Numbered from the stretch's first letter, positions 20,320-29,273 are shown. The stretch: DNA of 64,000 nucleotides from Nocardia seriolae NBRC 15557 (GCF_007990715.1 NZ_BJWY01000017.1:1-64000), one strand, 5' to 3'. The notes: generated by a model not told the origin, from the sequence alone. A program made the numbers and translations.

Positions 20320-20630
20320 TCAGTCGTGACGGGTGGCGTGCCGGGGGAGCAGCACGCACAGACCCGCGCAGGCGAGCATGGCACCCACGATCCAGGGCGC
20401 GGCGGCGTGGACGCCGTCCGCCATTCCGGTCGAGGCGTGGTCGAAGAACACGGTGCCGATCACGGCCACCCCCAGAGCACCGCCGAATTGCTGTGCGGTG
20501 GACAGGATTCCGGATCCGGCCCCGGCGGTCTCGGCGGGCACCGCGGACAGCGCCACATTGGCCAACGGCACCACCAGGAACCCGAGCCCGGCGCCGGCCA
20601 GCAGCAGTCCCGGTACCAGCGGCCAGGCCC
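20320..20630 (-). pseudogene. 3' remnant of a DHA2-type MFS transporter
   Basis: From WPLVPGLLLAGAGLGFLVVP to the stop at 20320 the frame encodes only the last helices (about TM11-14) of an EmrB/QacA-type exporter, including AGAGSGILSTAQQFGGALGV and an intact C-terminus ending CVLLPRHATRHD. About 400 N-terminal residues are absent. Upstream the homology stops abruptly near 20630, where a MarR remnant on the opposite strand begins. Confidence 0.78.
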
Positions 20631-20639
20631 CTGTTCTAG

Positions 20640-20767
20640 GACTGGGCACGCGCAGTCCATTCGCACTACGAGGATTTCAGCACCGAGGAACTCGAGACCG
20701 TCATCCGCTTCCTGCGCGGTCCACCACCCGCCAGCGCGCCCTGGCCGCCCGGCTCACCGCGGAGTGA
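20640..20767 (+). pseudogene. 3' remnant of a MarR-family gene
   Basis: The plus strand reads DWARAVHSHYEDFSTEELET then VIRFLRG, and after a one-base frame change near 20720 continues TTRQRALAARLTAE to TGA 20765-20767. This is the typical C-terminal dimerisation helix of a MarR protein. The HTH and start are missing. Back to back with the MFS remnant, it is what is left of a divergent marR/MFS pair. Confidence 0.6.
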
Positions 20768-20798
20768 GCCCGGCGGCGCTGCAAGGTGTGCGGCTCGG

Positions 20799-22202
20799 CT
20801 AGGTGGCCTGGCTGACCGAGGACATGTGGAAGTCGGGGATGCGCAGGGCGGGCATGGCGGTTCGGGTGAACCAGTCCTTCCACTCGCGCGGCAGCGTGAT
20901 CTCGGTGCGGCCCGCCTCGCTGACGCGGCGCAGCAGGTCCAGCGGGCGCTCGTTGAAGCGGAAGTTGTTGACCGCGGCGGTGACTTCGCCGTTCTCGACC
21001 AGGTAGACGCCGTCGCGGGTGAGACCGGTGAGCAGCAGCGTGGCCGGATCCACCTCGCGGATGTACCACAGGCAGGTCAGCAGCAGCCCGCGTTCGGTGC
21101 GGGCGATCATGTCCGCGAGACTCGCGTCGCTGCCGCCGGTCATCAGCAGGTTCTCGCCGGGAACGGTGACGGGGGCGTCGAATTCGGCGGCGGTGGCGCG
21201 CGGGTAGACCAGGGACTCGATGACGCCCTCGCCGATCCAGTCGGTGCGCTGGGCGGTGAGCCCGTTGTCGAACACCGACAGCGTTTCCGACGAGGACGAG
21301 GTCGCCACGAACGGCCGGTATTCCAGGCCCGCCGCGCTCGGGTCGGAGTAGAGGGTGAGCGGAAAATCGGTGAGTCGCTCACCGATTCGGGTGCCGCCCG
21401 CGCGGGAGAAGGCGGTGTGGCCCTCGTGGGCACCGCGGCCCTCCATCGTCCAGGCCATATAGATCATCAGGTCGGCGACCGCCGAGGGCGGGAGCAGGGT
21501 CTCGTAGCGGCCCGCGGGCAGCTCGACGCGGCGCTTGCTCCAGTCCAGCCGGCGCGACAGCTCGGCCAGCAGGCCCGGGGTGTCGATATCGGCGAAATCG
21601 GTGGTGCCGGCGCCGACCCAGGCGCTGGCCAGCTCCGCGCCGGTGCCGCGCTTGCCGTTGATCTCGACCGAGCCGGTGGGCTGCACCCAGCGCCGGCGCA
21701 GCCCGGTGGAGGTGCCCAGCCAGGTGGAGCGCACCTGGTGGTGGGCGAAACCGTAGAGGCGGTCCGCGCCGTCGAAGCCGGTGGCGAGATCGCCCGCGAG
21801 GGCGGTGAACACGCCGATATCGGTGGTGGCGGGCTCGCCGTCCCAGTCCAGCAGCTGGTCGAAGGTGTCGGCGTCGACCGCGTCCGGGGCCAGCAGCGGC
21901 ATGGCGTCGCGCGCGGGTTCGGCGGCGCGGGCGGCCTGTTCGCTGGCCCGCACCACGTATTCGAGGTCGGCGGGGTCCACGCTGGTGGAACTCACGCTGC
22001 CGACGCGCGCGACATCGGGCCCGTCGCGGAACACCGAGACGACCGCCCACTCCCGCGACACCGCTGAACCGTTGGTGGTCATGGAGTTTCCGGCCCAGCG
22101 CAGCGACGCCTCGTGCGCGTCGGTGACGATCACGATGGCCTCGTCGGCGCGCGAGGACCGCAGCACGCGTTCGACGACCTCGGGGGCGGGGAGCACACTC
22201 AC
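20799..22202 (-). CDS. tldE: TldE/PmbA-like subunit of the TldD/E protease
   Basis: The 467-residue TldE/PmbA family protein lacks the HExxxH metal site, as expected of the non-catalytic partner of TldD. It carries the family C-terminal features (GENLLMTGGSDASLADMIAR, LLTCLWYIREVDPATLLLTG, DGVYLVENGEV, NNFRFNERPLDLL). GTG 22202 follows AAAGGA at 9 bases; only 16 bases separate it from tldD upstream. The TldD/E heterodimer degrades unfolded peptides and matures some ribosomally made peptides. No such precursor peptide gene was recognised next to it. Confidence 0.92.
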   Translation of the reverse strand: MSVLPAPEVVERVLRSSRADEAIVIVTDAHEASLRWAGNSMTTNGSAVSREWAVVSVFRDGPDVARVGSVSSTSVDPADLEYVVRASEQAARAAEPARDAMPLLAPDAVDADTFDQLLDWDGEPATTDIGVFTALAGDLATGFDGADRLYGFAHHQVRSTWLGTSTGLRRRWVQPTGSVEINGKRGTGAELASAWVGAGTTDFADIDTPGLLAELSRRLDWSKRRVELPAGRYETLLPPSAVADLMIYMAWTMEGRGAHEGHTAFSRAGGTRIGERLTDFPLTLYSDPSAAGLEYRPFVATSSSSETLSVFDNGLTAQRTDWIGEGVIESLVYPRATAAEFDAPVTVPGENLLMTGGSDASLADMIARTERGLLLTCLWYIREVDPATLLLTGLTRDGVYLVENGEVTAAVNNFRFNERPLDLLRRVSEAGRTEITLPREWKDWFTRTAMPALRIPDFHMSSVSQAT

Positions 22203-22218
22203 CGTTGTCGGTCCTTTC

Positions 22219-23745
22219 TTACTGTCCGGCCTCGGCGCGGGTATTGAGAATATTGATGCCGCGCACCAGCACCGAGGGGCAGCCGTGCGAGACCGCCGCC
22301 ACCTGACCCGGTTGCGCCTTGCCGCAGTTGAACGCGCCGCCCAGCACCCAGGTCGAGGGCCCGCCGACGGCTTCCATCGACCCCCAGAAATCGGTGGTGG
22401 TGGCCTGGTAGGCGACATCGCGCAGCTGCCCGGCCAATTCGCCGTTGCGGATGCGGAAGAAGCGCTGGCCGGTGAACTGGAAGTTGTAGCGCTGCATATC
22501 GATCGACCACGACCGGTCGCCGACGATGTAGATGCCGTCCTGCACGCGCGAGATGAGTTCGGCGGTGGAGGTGTCGTGCTCGGGATCTGGTTGCAGCGAC
22601 ACATTGGCCATGCGCTGGATCGGCACGTGGTGCGCGGAGTCGGCGTAGGAACAGCCGTTGGAGCGTTCCAATCCCAGCCGCGGCGCGAAGGACCGGTCGA
22701 GCTGGTAGCCGACCAGGATGCCGTCGCGCACCAGATCCCAGCGCTGCCCGGCCACGCCCTCGTCGTCCCAGCCGACGCTGGCCAGGCCGTGCTCCTGGGT
22801 GCGGTCGCCGGTCACGTGCATGATCGGGGTGCCGTACTTCAAGGTGCCCAGCTTGTCCGGCGTGGCGAAAGAGGTGCCCGCGTAGGCGGATTCGTAGCCG
22901 ATGGCGCGGTCGTATTCGGTGGCGTGGCCGATGGATTCGTGAATGGTCAGCCACAGGTTCGTCGGGTCGATGACCAGATCGGTCGGCCCGGCCGTCACGG
23001 TCGGGGCCTTCACCTTCTCGGCCAGCCACTGCGGGATGCGCGCGAGTTCGCCCGCCCAGTCCCAGGTCCCGTCCGCGCCGGTCACGTACTCCCAGCCGCG
23101 CCCGGCCGGGGCGGCCAGGGTGCGCATGGTCTCGAACGCCCCCGCCGCCGGGGCCACGGTGATGGCCTCGAGTTCGGGGTGCAGGCGCACGCGCTGCTGG
23201 GTGATGCGGGAGCCGAAGCTGTCGGCGTAGAAGGTCTGCTCCTTGACCTGCAGCACCGACGCCGTCACGTGATCGACGCCGTCGGCGGATTTCAGGCGCT
23301 CCGAATAGTCCAGCAGCAGCGCCACTTTCTCCGGTGTCGGCACCGAGAAGGGGTCGATCGCGTAGCTGGAGACGTACTCGACGCCGTCGTAGCGCGGCTC
23401 GGCGGCCAGTTCGACGCGTTCGCGGTTGAGTGCCCGCAGGGTGCGCGCCACGGTCACCGCGCGCCGGGCCACCTGCGCGGCGGTGTCGGCGGTGAGGTCG
23501 GCATGCGAGGCGAAACCCCAGGTGCCGTCGACGATCACGCGCACCGCGAACCCGAGATCGGTGCCGTCGGACACCGATTCGACGCGCCCGTCACGCAACC
23601 TGATGGACTGCTGCACAAGTCGGTGCACGCGCAGGTCGGCGTACTCGGCCCCGGCCGCCCGCGCCGCACTCAGCGCGGCGTCGGCGAGCGCGGCCAGCGG
23701 CAGCGCGCGGAACTGTTCGTCCACGACGGTGGTTGCGATGCTCAC
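22219..23745 (-). CDS. tldD: TldD metalloprotease
   Basis: The 508-residue TldD has the metal-binding motif HESIGHATEYDRA (HExxxH, His at about residue 269) plus WDDEGVAGQRWDLVRDGILVGYQL and the C-terminal GSMEAVGGPSTWVLGGAFNCGK. It is the catalytic subunit of the TldD/E peptidase. GTG 23745 is the start that keeps the normal family N-terminus; the longer upstream frame has low-complexity sequence. It is cotranscribed with tldE, and a TetR gene lies divergently upstream with a 187-base gap. Confidence 0.92.
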   Translation of the reverse strand: MSIATTVVDEQFRALPLAALADAALSAARAAGAEYADLRVHRLVQQSIRLRDGRVESVSDGTDLGFAVRVIVDGTWGFASHADLTADTAAQVARRAVTVARTLRALNRERVELAAEPRYDGVEYVSSYAIDPFSVPTPEKVALLLDYSERLKSADGVDHVTASVLQVKEQTFYADSFGSRITQQRVRLHPELEAITVAPAAGAFETMRTLAAPAGRGWEYVTGADGTWDWAGELARIPQWLAEKVKAPTVTAGPTDLVIDPTNLWLTIHESIGHATEYDRAIGYESAYAGTSFATPDKLGTLKYGTPIMHVTGDRTQEHGLASVGWDDEGVAGQRWDLVRDGILVGYQLDRSFAPRLGLERSNGCSYADSAHHVPIQRMANVSLQPDPEHDTSTAELISRVQDGIYIVGDRSWSIDMQRYNFQFTGQRFFRIRNGELAGQLRDVAYQATTTDFWGSMEAVGGPSTWVLGGAFNCGKAQPGQVAAVSHGCPSVLVRGINILNTRAEAGQ

Positions 23746-23932
23746 CCGATCCAACCTAGAGGCCGACACGCCGAGGGGCCAAGAAACCACGCGGTCGGAT
23801 CGAAATTCACGCCACGCAAAACTGCATACGCTGCAACGATGCGCGAACTGCGATGTAGCACACCGTGAAACGGCGCGCACAACTGCCGGACATGCCACGT
23901 TTTGCTGACCGGATGCCGTACTGTCTGCCCGT

Positions 23933-24775
23933 GTGCCGCCATCCGCACTCCGCGATCGCAAACGGGAACGCACCCGCCGAGCCCTGCTCGAAGCCGCCGT
24001 CGAACAGTTCGAGAGCCGAGGTTACGAGGCGACCACCGTCGCCGACATCGCGGCCGCCGCCGAAGTCGGCACCAGAACGTTCTTCAACTACTTCGCCAGC
24101 AAAGAGGAACTGCTGTTCCCCGAGCCGGACGAACGCGTGCAGGCCGCCGTGCGCGCCATCGCCACCCGCCGCCCCGGCGAACGCCCGGTCGAGGTGCTGC
24201 TGCGCGCCCTGCGCGCGGCCGGTGACAACCCGGGCGACCACCTGGGCGACACCCTCGCCGCCCGCATCGCCGTGCTGCGCGCCCAGGTTTCGCGCACCGT
24301 CCCCGCCGTGTCCGGCCGCGCCGCCTACGCGCAGCTCGCCTCCCAGCAGGAGATCGCCCGCCAGTTGCGTGCCGCCTTCCCCGAGGAGCTCGACGACGTC
24401 GGCGCGGCCGCACTGGTCGGCGCGGTGGTCGGCGCGGTCTCGGGTGCGCTCACCGTGCTGTTCCAGCGTCCCGGTCTCGAGGACGGCGAAGCGCTGCAAC
24501 GCAAGATCCAGGAGACCACCTCGAAGGTGCTGGCCCCCTGGCTGTCCCAGCCCGCCCCGGCCCCGCGCGAACTGCCGGGGGAGCAGGCCGCGCTGCTGTC
24601 CGACGTGGTCCCGCTACATCCCGGTTCCGACTCCTATCGCCAGGACCCGGAACCGTTTCGGCCGTTGACGATCCACCGCCCGGCCCCGGAGTCCCTGCAG
24701 CGCTCGGCCTCCGACGGCGGCAGTCCGCGCTCGCTGCCCATCGTCCACCGCCAATCCGAGGACTCGCGCGTCTGA
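23933..24775 (+). CDS. TetR-family regulator
   Basis: The start is GTG 23933. The N-terminal HTH is textbook TetR (RRALLEAAVEQFESRGYEAT, TVADIAAAAEVGTRTFFNYF, ASKEELLF; residues 14-60) and belongs to the mycofactocin/TetR_N group in which the third helix reads RTFFNYF. The protein is 280 residues, longer than usual because of a Pro/Ser-rich disordered C-terminal tail of about 75 residues (from about residue 205). It is divergent from tldD and convergent with the TauE-like gene. Targets are unknown. Confidence 0.88.
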   Translation: MPPSALRDRKRERTRRALLEAAVEQFESRGYEATTVADIAAAAEVGTRTFFNYFASKEELLFPEPDERVQAAVRAIATRRPGERPVEVLLRALRAAGDNPGDHLGDTLAARIAVLRAQVSRTVPAVSGRAAYAQLASQQEIARQLRAAFPEELDDVGAAALVGAVVGAVSGALTVLFQRPGLEDGEALQRKIQETTSKVLAPWLSQPAPAPRELPGEQAALLSDVVPLHPGSDSYRQDPEPFRPLTIHRPAPESLQRSASDGGSPRSLPIVHRQSEDSRV

Positions 24776-24787
24776 TCGGTATCGGGC

Positions 24788-25555
24788 TCAGGCGAACTGC
24801 TGCCAGCCGAGGCGGATGACCATGGCGACGACCACCACCAGCAGGACGGCGCGGACGAAGCCCGCGCCCTTCGCCAGCGCCATGCGTGAACCCACCACGG
24901 ACCCGGCCACATTCGCCACCGCCATGGACAGTCCCAGCGCCCACAGCACGTGGCCGGTGCTCGCCAGGTAGATCAGCGACCCCAGGTTGGAGCCGCAGTT
25001 GATCACCTTCGCCATGGCCGCGGCACGGACGAATTCGGTGCCGAGCAGGGTGGCGAAGGTGATGATCAGGAAGGTGCCGGTGCCGGGGCCGAGCACGCCG
25101 TCGTAGAGGCCGATCAGTCCCGCGGCCAGGGCGACGACCAGGATGGTCTTGCGGCGGGTCGGGGGATGGGTGGCCATGGTGACCCCGATCGAGGGGCGCA
25201 GGGTCACGAAGATCGCCACGCCGACGAGCACGACCATCACGATCGGGACGAACAGCTTCTTGTCGATCAGGGCGACCGCGGCCGAACCGCAGGCGGCGGC
25301 GAGCGCGGCGATGACCGCGCCGGGGATCAGCACCTTCCAGCGCATCGGCACCTTGCGGGCGAAGGTCAGCACCGCGGCGCTGGTGCCGGAGAAGGCGGCG
25401 ATCTTGTTGGTGCCCAGGGCGGTCTGCGGCGCGAGGCCGGGCAGCACCACGAACAGCGTCGGCAGCACGATCAGGCCGCCGCCGCCGACCACCGCATCGA
25501 CCCATCCGGCCGCCGTCGCCGCGGTCAGCAGGACCGCCCAGTCCGCAAGGCTCAC
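24788..25555 (-). CDS. TauE/SafE-family permease
   Basis: The 255-residue, about 8-TM protein of the sulfite exporter TauE/SafE (DUF81) family has the two repeat signatures AGWVDAVVGGGGLIVLPTLF and LIGLYDGVLGPGTGTFLIIT, plus ALGTNKIAAFSGTSAA. Members move organosulfur compounds or sulfite or related anions across the membrane; the substrate here is not known. GTG 25555 gives the family length. An in-frame ATG at 25768 would extend into the divergent histidine-kinase gene. It is convergent with the TetR gene. Confidence 0.88.
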   Translation of the reverse strand: MSLADWAVLLTAATAAGWVDAVVGGGGLIVLPTLFVVLPGLAPQTALGTNKIAAFSGTSAAVLTFARKVPMRWKVLIPGAVIAALAAACGSAAVALIDKKLFVPIVMVVLVGVAIFVTLRPSIGVTMATHPPTRRKTILVVALAAGLIGLYDGVLGPGTGTFLIITFATLLGTEFVRAAAMAKVINCGSNLGSLIYLASTGHVLWALGLSMAVANVAGSVVGSRMALAKGAGFVRAVLLVVVVAMVIRLGWQQFA

Positions 25556-25670
25556 ACCGCGACCCAACCAGAGCCCGCCGACGAAGATCAAACCGGAGAA
25601 CGCGGGCGCGTCGCCGCGGCCGGGATCGTGCTCGGCCGGGCGGGGGCGGGCGGGACCGTAGGGTGGATGG

Positions 25671-26927
25671 GTGCGCCGGTTCAGTTTGTGGCTGCGTGGC
25701 AAGCCTCTCATCACCGATTCCGTCCTGGCCCTGGTATTGGCGTCCATCGACGTGCTGGCCGTGGGCAACAGCAGCTACCAGGCGACCTACCTGGTGTTCA
25801 GCGCGCTGCTGCCGCTGCCGATCGTGTTCCGCCGCACCCACACCCGCGCGGCCGCGCTGGCGATCGTGGCGCTCTCGATCAGCGCCTCGATGGTGCACGC
25901 GGGCGTGGGGGACACCGCGGTCCATCCGGCGCTACTGGGACGGGGCATCATGCTCTACACCCTGGTCGCCTATGTCGGGCGCCGCCAAGGGCTGATCTAC
26001 CTGGGCATTCTGATACTCGACAGCCTCATCTCCGCGGCCGCGATCGGCAAACCCTCGGGCACCGACATCGCCTTCACCGCGCTCTACTACGCCCTGTGCT
26101 GGACCATGGCCGAATTCGTGGGCGCGCGCCACGCCTACGACGCCGAGGTCGCCGCCCGCCTGGCCGTGGCCGACTACGACCGCGAACGCCGCGCTCACGA
26201 CGCGGTCGCCGCCGAACGCACCCGCATCGCGCGCGAGCTGCACGATGTGGTCGCGCACGCGGTGAGCGTCATCATCGTGCAGGCAGACGGCGCGCGCTAC
26301 GCCCTGCGCCACGATCCCGGCGCCGCCGAACAGGCGCTGCCCACCATCGCCGGCACCGGCCGCGACGCCCTGCGCGAACTACGCCGCACCGTCGAGCTGC
26401 TGCGCACCGAGCATGCGCCCGAACAACTTCCGCAGCACGGCACCGCCGGCATCGCCAAGGTGGTCGACATGATGCGCAGCGCGGGCCTGGACGTGTCCCT
26501 GCAATTGAGCGGCGAACTCGACACCGTCACCCCCGAGATCAGCCTCGGCATCCACCGCATCGTGCAGGAATCGCTCACCAACACCTTGCGCCACGCCGGA
26601 CCCGACCCGCATGCCGAGGTGGGCGTCACCCGCCGCGACACCGACGTGGTCGTGGAGATCATCGACTCCGGCGCACTCACCCCGGCCATCGTCCTCACCC
26701 CCGGCAGCGCCTGCGCGCACGGATCCGCCGGCAGCGCAACCAAACTCGGCCTCGCGAGCACCACCGACGCGCCCGCCCCCTCCCGCATCCCCGGCAGCGG
26801 CCTCGGCCTGGTCGGCATGCGTGAACGCATCGCGGTCCTGGGCGGCACCCTGTCCGCAGGCCGCAACCCGCACGGCGGCTGGACCGTGCGCGCCACCATT
26901 CCCCTGGATCGGACGGGCGGCGAGTGA
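25671..26927 (+). CDS. NarL-type sensor histidine kinase
   Basis: The 418-residue membrane sensor has four to five N-terminal TM helices (about residues 12-140), a short linker, and the HisKA_3 box with phospho-acceptor His in RTRIARELHDVVAHAVSVI (about residue 190). A HATPase domain follows, with N box HRIVQESLTNTLRHAG and G box GSGLGLVGMRERI. Between DSG and the G2 box there is an insertion of about 40 residues rich in Ala, Ser, Thr and Pro, longer than in relatives. Its cognate regulator is most likely the NarL-type gene at 28028, from which it is separated by a MarR gene and a membrane-protein gene. Confidence 0.92.
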   Translation: MRRFSLWLRGKPLITDSVLALVLASIDVLAVGNSSYQATYLVFSALLPLPIVFRRTHTRAAALAIVALSISASMVHAGVGDTAVHPALLGRGIMLYTLVAYVGRRQGLIYLGILILDSLISAAAIGKPSGTDIAFTALYYALCWTMAEFVGARHAYDAEVAARLAVADYDRERRAHDAVAAERTRIARELHDVVAHAVSVIIVQADGARYALRHDPGAAEQALPTIAGTGRDALRELRRTVELLRTEHAPEQLPQHGTAGIAKVVDMMRSAGLDVSLQLSGELDTVTPEISLGIHRIVQESLTNTLRHAGPDPHAEVGVTRRDTDVVVEIIDSGALTPAIVLTPGSACAHGSAGSATKLGLASTTDAPAPSRIPGSGLGLVGMRERIAVLGGTLSAGRNPHGGWTVRATIPLDRTGGE

Positions 26928-27001
26928 GGCTGCCGCGGACCCGCCACCCGCTAATGTAGACAGGTAGCTGACAATATTCCTTGCAAGTTAGGTTCCTTCG
27001 C

Positions 27002-27460
27002 ATGAGCGCGCCCCGCAAGCCGCGGATCACCCTGCTGTCCCGCATGCTGCACCGGCACTACGCGCAGGCCGTCGGCGCGGCCATGCGGGCGGCCGGTTTC
27101 GGTGACATCCGGCCCAGCGATGCGAAGGCCTTCCCGTTCGTGCCCGCCGACGGCATCACCGTCGGCGAGCTGGCCGTGCGGGCCGGGGTGCGCAAGCAGA
27201 CCATGGCCGAGACCGTGACACGCCTGGTCCAGGCCGGTTACCTGGAGCGGAAACCGAATCCGCGCGACGCGCGCTCGCAGCTGGTGCTGCTCACCGAGCG
27301 CGGGCGGCGCGCCCGGCCGGTGGCTGCCGAGGCGGGAGACCGGGTCGAACGGCAGTGGGCGCAGCTGACCAGCCCGGAGGAGGTCGAGCTGCTCCGAGCG
27401 CTGTTGCAGCACTTGGTGACCGCGATCGACGCGGCGGAGCAGGCCGCCATCGAGGACTAG
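27002..27460 (+). CDS. MarR-family transcriptional regulator
   Basis: The 152-residue protein has a MarR winged helix (TVGELAVRAGVRKQTMAETV, then YLERKPNPRDARSQLVLLT) and closing dimer helices ending EQAAIED. ATG 27002 is the likely start; TTG 26981 is in frame. It sits between a histidine kinase and its likely response regulator, together with the membrane-protein gene that follows. A large hairpin overlaps its stop codon. Sequence shared by its promoter (GACAGGTAGCTGAC near 26959) and that hairpin suggests it binds both sides of its own gene. Confidence 0.88.
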   Translation: MSAPRKPRITLLSRMLHRHYAQAVGAAMRAAGFGDIRPSDAKAFPFVPADGITVGELAVRAGVRKQTMAETVTRLVQAGYLERKPNPRDARSQLVLLTERGRRARPVAAEAGDRVERQWAQLTSPEEVELLRALLQHLVTAIDAAEQAAIED

Positions 27461-27509
27461 ACAGCTGACCTGTCCAGTTCCATGCTGGACAGGTCAGCTG
27501 TCTATTTTT
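27458..27509 (+). terminator. 20-bp perfect hairpin plus T-run between marR and the next gene
   Basis: The arm 27458-27477 (overlapping the marR stop TAG) is exactly complementary to 27485-27504, with a 7-base loop TTCCATG, followed by TTTTT. It is an excellent intrinsic terminator. The arms contain GACAGGTCAGCTGTC, echoing a sequence before marR, so it may also act as an operator for the gene starting at 27520. Confidence 0.8.
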
Positions 27510-27519
27510 GGAGCCTGTC

Positions 27520-27984
27520 ATGACGCTCGCCGAATCCATCTCTCCCACCCCGTCCACCAGCGGCCCGATCGCGCGCCCGCGCGGCTGGTGGCCGATCCTC
27601 GCCCTGACCGCCTTCACCGCGGTCGCGTCGGCCGCCTTCGCGCTGGCGTTCGCGCACAATCCGTCCCTGGCCTTCGGCTCCTCGACGCCGATCGACCCCG
27701 GCGATCAGCTCTACCTGAAGTTGTTCGTCGTGCGCTCGGTGGCGCTGTCGATCCTGACCCTGATCCTGGTCGTGCGCCGGGCCCGCATCGCGCTGATCCC
27801 GGTGATGGTGCTGCTCGCGGTGAACCAGATGGCCGACGGGTTCATCGGCATCGCCACCCACCGCGCGGAATCCGTGGTGGCCCCGATGATTCAGGGCGTA
27901 CTGCTGCTGGCCTGCGCCGGCCACCTGATCGCCACCCTGGATCGACCGCTCCGGCGCGCGGCCATCGGCTCCTGGCGGTCGTGA
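27520..27984 (+). CDS. small four-TM membrane protein
   Basis: ATG 27520 has GGAG 6 bases upstream. The 154-residue protein has four hydrophobic segments (about 25-46, 66-86, 92-110 and 120-140) with the polar motif DPGDQLYLKLFVVR after the first and VNQMADGFIGIATHR before the last. The pattern resembles DUF4267-type small membrane proteins, often next to MarR genes, but I am not certain of that family. It is probably controlled by the adjacent MarR through the hairpin that immediately precedes it. Confidence 0.75.
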   Translation: MTLAESISPTPSTSGPIARPRGWWPILALTAFTAVASAAFALAFAHNPSLAFGSSTPIDPGDQLYLKLFVVRSVALSILTLILVVRRARIALIPVMVLLAVNQMADGFIGIATHRAESVVAPMIQGVLLLACAGHLIATLDRPLRRAAIGSWRS

Positions 27985-28027
27985 CCGGAGCGCGAATTCC
28001 GGGTTCACCGAGCCCACCGGATAGGTT

Positions 28028-28696
28028 GTGAGGGTGCCGATCACCGTTCTCGTAGTCGATGACCAGGAACTCATGCGCGCCGGATTGAAGATGGTGCTCG
28101 GTGCCCACCCCGATATCGACGTGGTGGGGGAGGCCGACAACGGCACCACCGCCGTCGCGCGGGCCCGCGAACTGCGCCCCGACGTGGTGCTCATGGATGT
28201 GCGGATGCCGATCACCGACGGGGTGACCGCGACCGCGCGGATCATCGAATCCGGTTGCGGGAGCCGGGTTCTGGTGATGACCACCTTCGACCTCGACGAA
28301 CACGCCCTGGGCGCGCTGCGGGCCGGGGCCAGTGGGTTCCTGCTCAAGGACACCCCGCCCGAGGACCTCATCTCCGCCATTCGCAGCGTGGCCGCCGGGG
28401 ACGCGGTGGTCTCGCCCAAGGTCACCAAGCGGCTACTGGACCGGCTCATCGCCGAGGATCCCGCCGCCGGGCGCGACCCGGGCGTACTGGAAGTGCTCAC
28501 CGCCCGCGAACGCGAAGTGCTCGAACACATCGCCGCCGGGCGCTCCAACGCCGAGATCGCCGGGGTGCTGTTCCTGTCCGAGGCGACCGTCAAGACCCAC
28601 GTCGGCCGCGTCCTCACCAAACTCGGCCTGCGCGACCGGGTGCAGGCCGTGGTCCTGGCCTACGAGACCGGACTGGTCCGCCCGGGCAGCGCCTAA
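28028..28696 (+). CDS. NarL/FixJ-type response regulator
   Basis: The 222-residue protein has a receiver domain (VLVVDDQELMRAGLK, phospho-acceptor Asp in VVLMDVRMPITDG, Lys in FLLKDTPPEDL) followed by a LuxR-type HTH (VLTAREREVLEHIAAGRSNA, EATVKTHVGRVLTKLGLRDR). GTG 28028 is used; GTG 28034 is also possible. It is the natural partner of the kinase at 25671, although two genes on the same strand separate them. Such pairs often control ABC exporters or envelope stress genes; none is adjacent. Confidence 0.93.
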   Translation: MRVPITVLVVDDQELMRAGLKMVLGAHPDIDVVGEADNGTTAVARARELRPDVVLMDVRMPITDGVTATARIIESGCGSRVLVMTTFDLDEHALGALRAGASGFLLKDTPPEDLISAIRSVAAGDAVVSPKVTKRLLDRLIAEDPAAGRDPGVLEVLTAREREVLEHIAAGRSNAEIAGVLFLSEATVKTHVGRVLTKLGLRDRVQAVVLAYETGLVRPGSA

Positions 28697-28778
28697 CCGA
28701 TGTGACCGGCGAGACACCCGGGAGAAAATCCGGGTCGCCGTGCGTTGGCAGGAGTAGATCGATCGAAAGGATCGCCCG

Positions 28779-29273
28779 ATGCCCGCCCTGCTGTTCCTCG
28801 CCTGGTTCGTCGCCGAGATCGCCACCCTTGTCGTGGTCGGTCACTTCATCGGTGTGTTCCCTACCATCCTGCTGCTGTTGGCGGGGTCGGCCGTGGGTCT
28901 GGTGCTGGTGCGCTCGCAGGGGCGGCGCGTCTTCCAGGGCTTCCGCCGGGCCGCGCGCGGTGAACTCGATCCCGGCACCGCCGTCGCCGACGGCGCGCTG
29001 GTCGGGGTCGGTGCGGTGCTGATGTTCGTGCCGGGCCTGCTCACCACCGCCCTGGGACTGCTGGCTCTGATTCCGGTGACGCGCTTCCTGTTCCGCCCGA
29101 TCGTGGCCGCCTTCGCCGCGCGTCGGCTGAGCCGCGTCGCCACCGCGGTCGGGCCCTACGGTTACCGCAATGTGGTCATCGACCCCGACGGGGAGGTCAT
29201 CGATGCCACGGTGGTCACCGAGTACTACGACGACGGCCAGGGACACGGCCACCGGGCCATCGACCCGCGCTGA
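28779..29273 (+). CDS. fxsA: FxsA-family membrane protein
   Basis: ATG 28779 follows GAAAGG. FxsA family features are clear: an N-terminal hydrophobic hairpin (FLAWFVAEIATLVVVGHFIG), the GLVLVRSQGRRVFQ linker and the helical GALVGVGAVLMFVPGLLTTA, with a polar C-terminal tail of about 50 residues (164 in total). FxsA is an inner-membrane protein named for relief of phage T7 exclusion in E. coli; its molecular role is unclear. In mycobacteria, as I recall, fxsA lies close to lnt/ppm1 and rbpA, matching the context here. Confidence 0.9.
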   Translation: MPALLFLAWFVAEIATLVVVGHFIGVFPTILLLLAGSAVGLVLVRSQGRRVFQGFRRAARGELDPGTAVADGALVGVGAVLMFVPGLLTTALGLLALIPVTRFLFRPIVAAFAARRLSRVATAVGPYGYRNVVIDPDGEVIDATVVTEYYDDGQGHGHRAIDPR

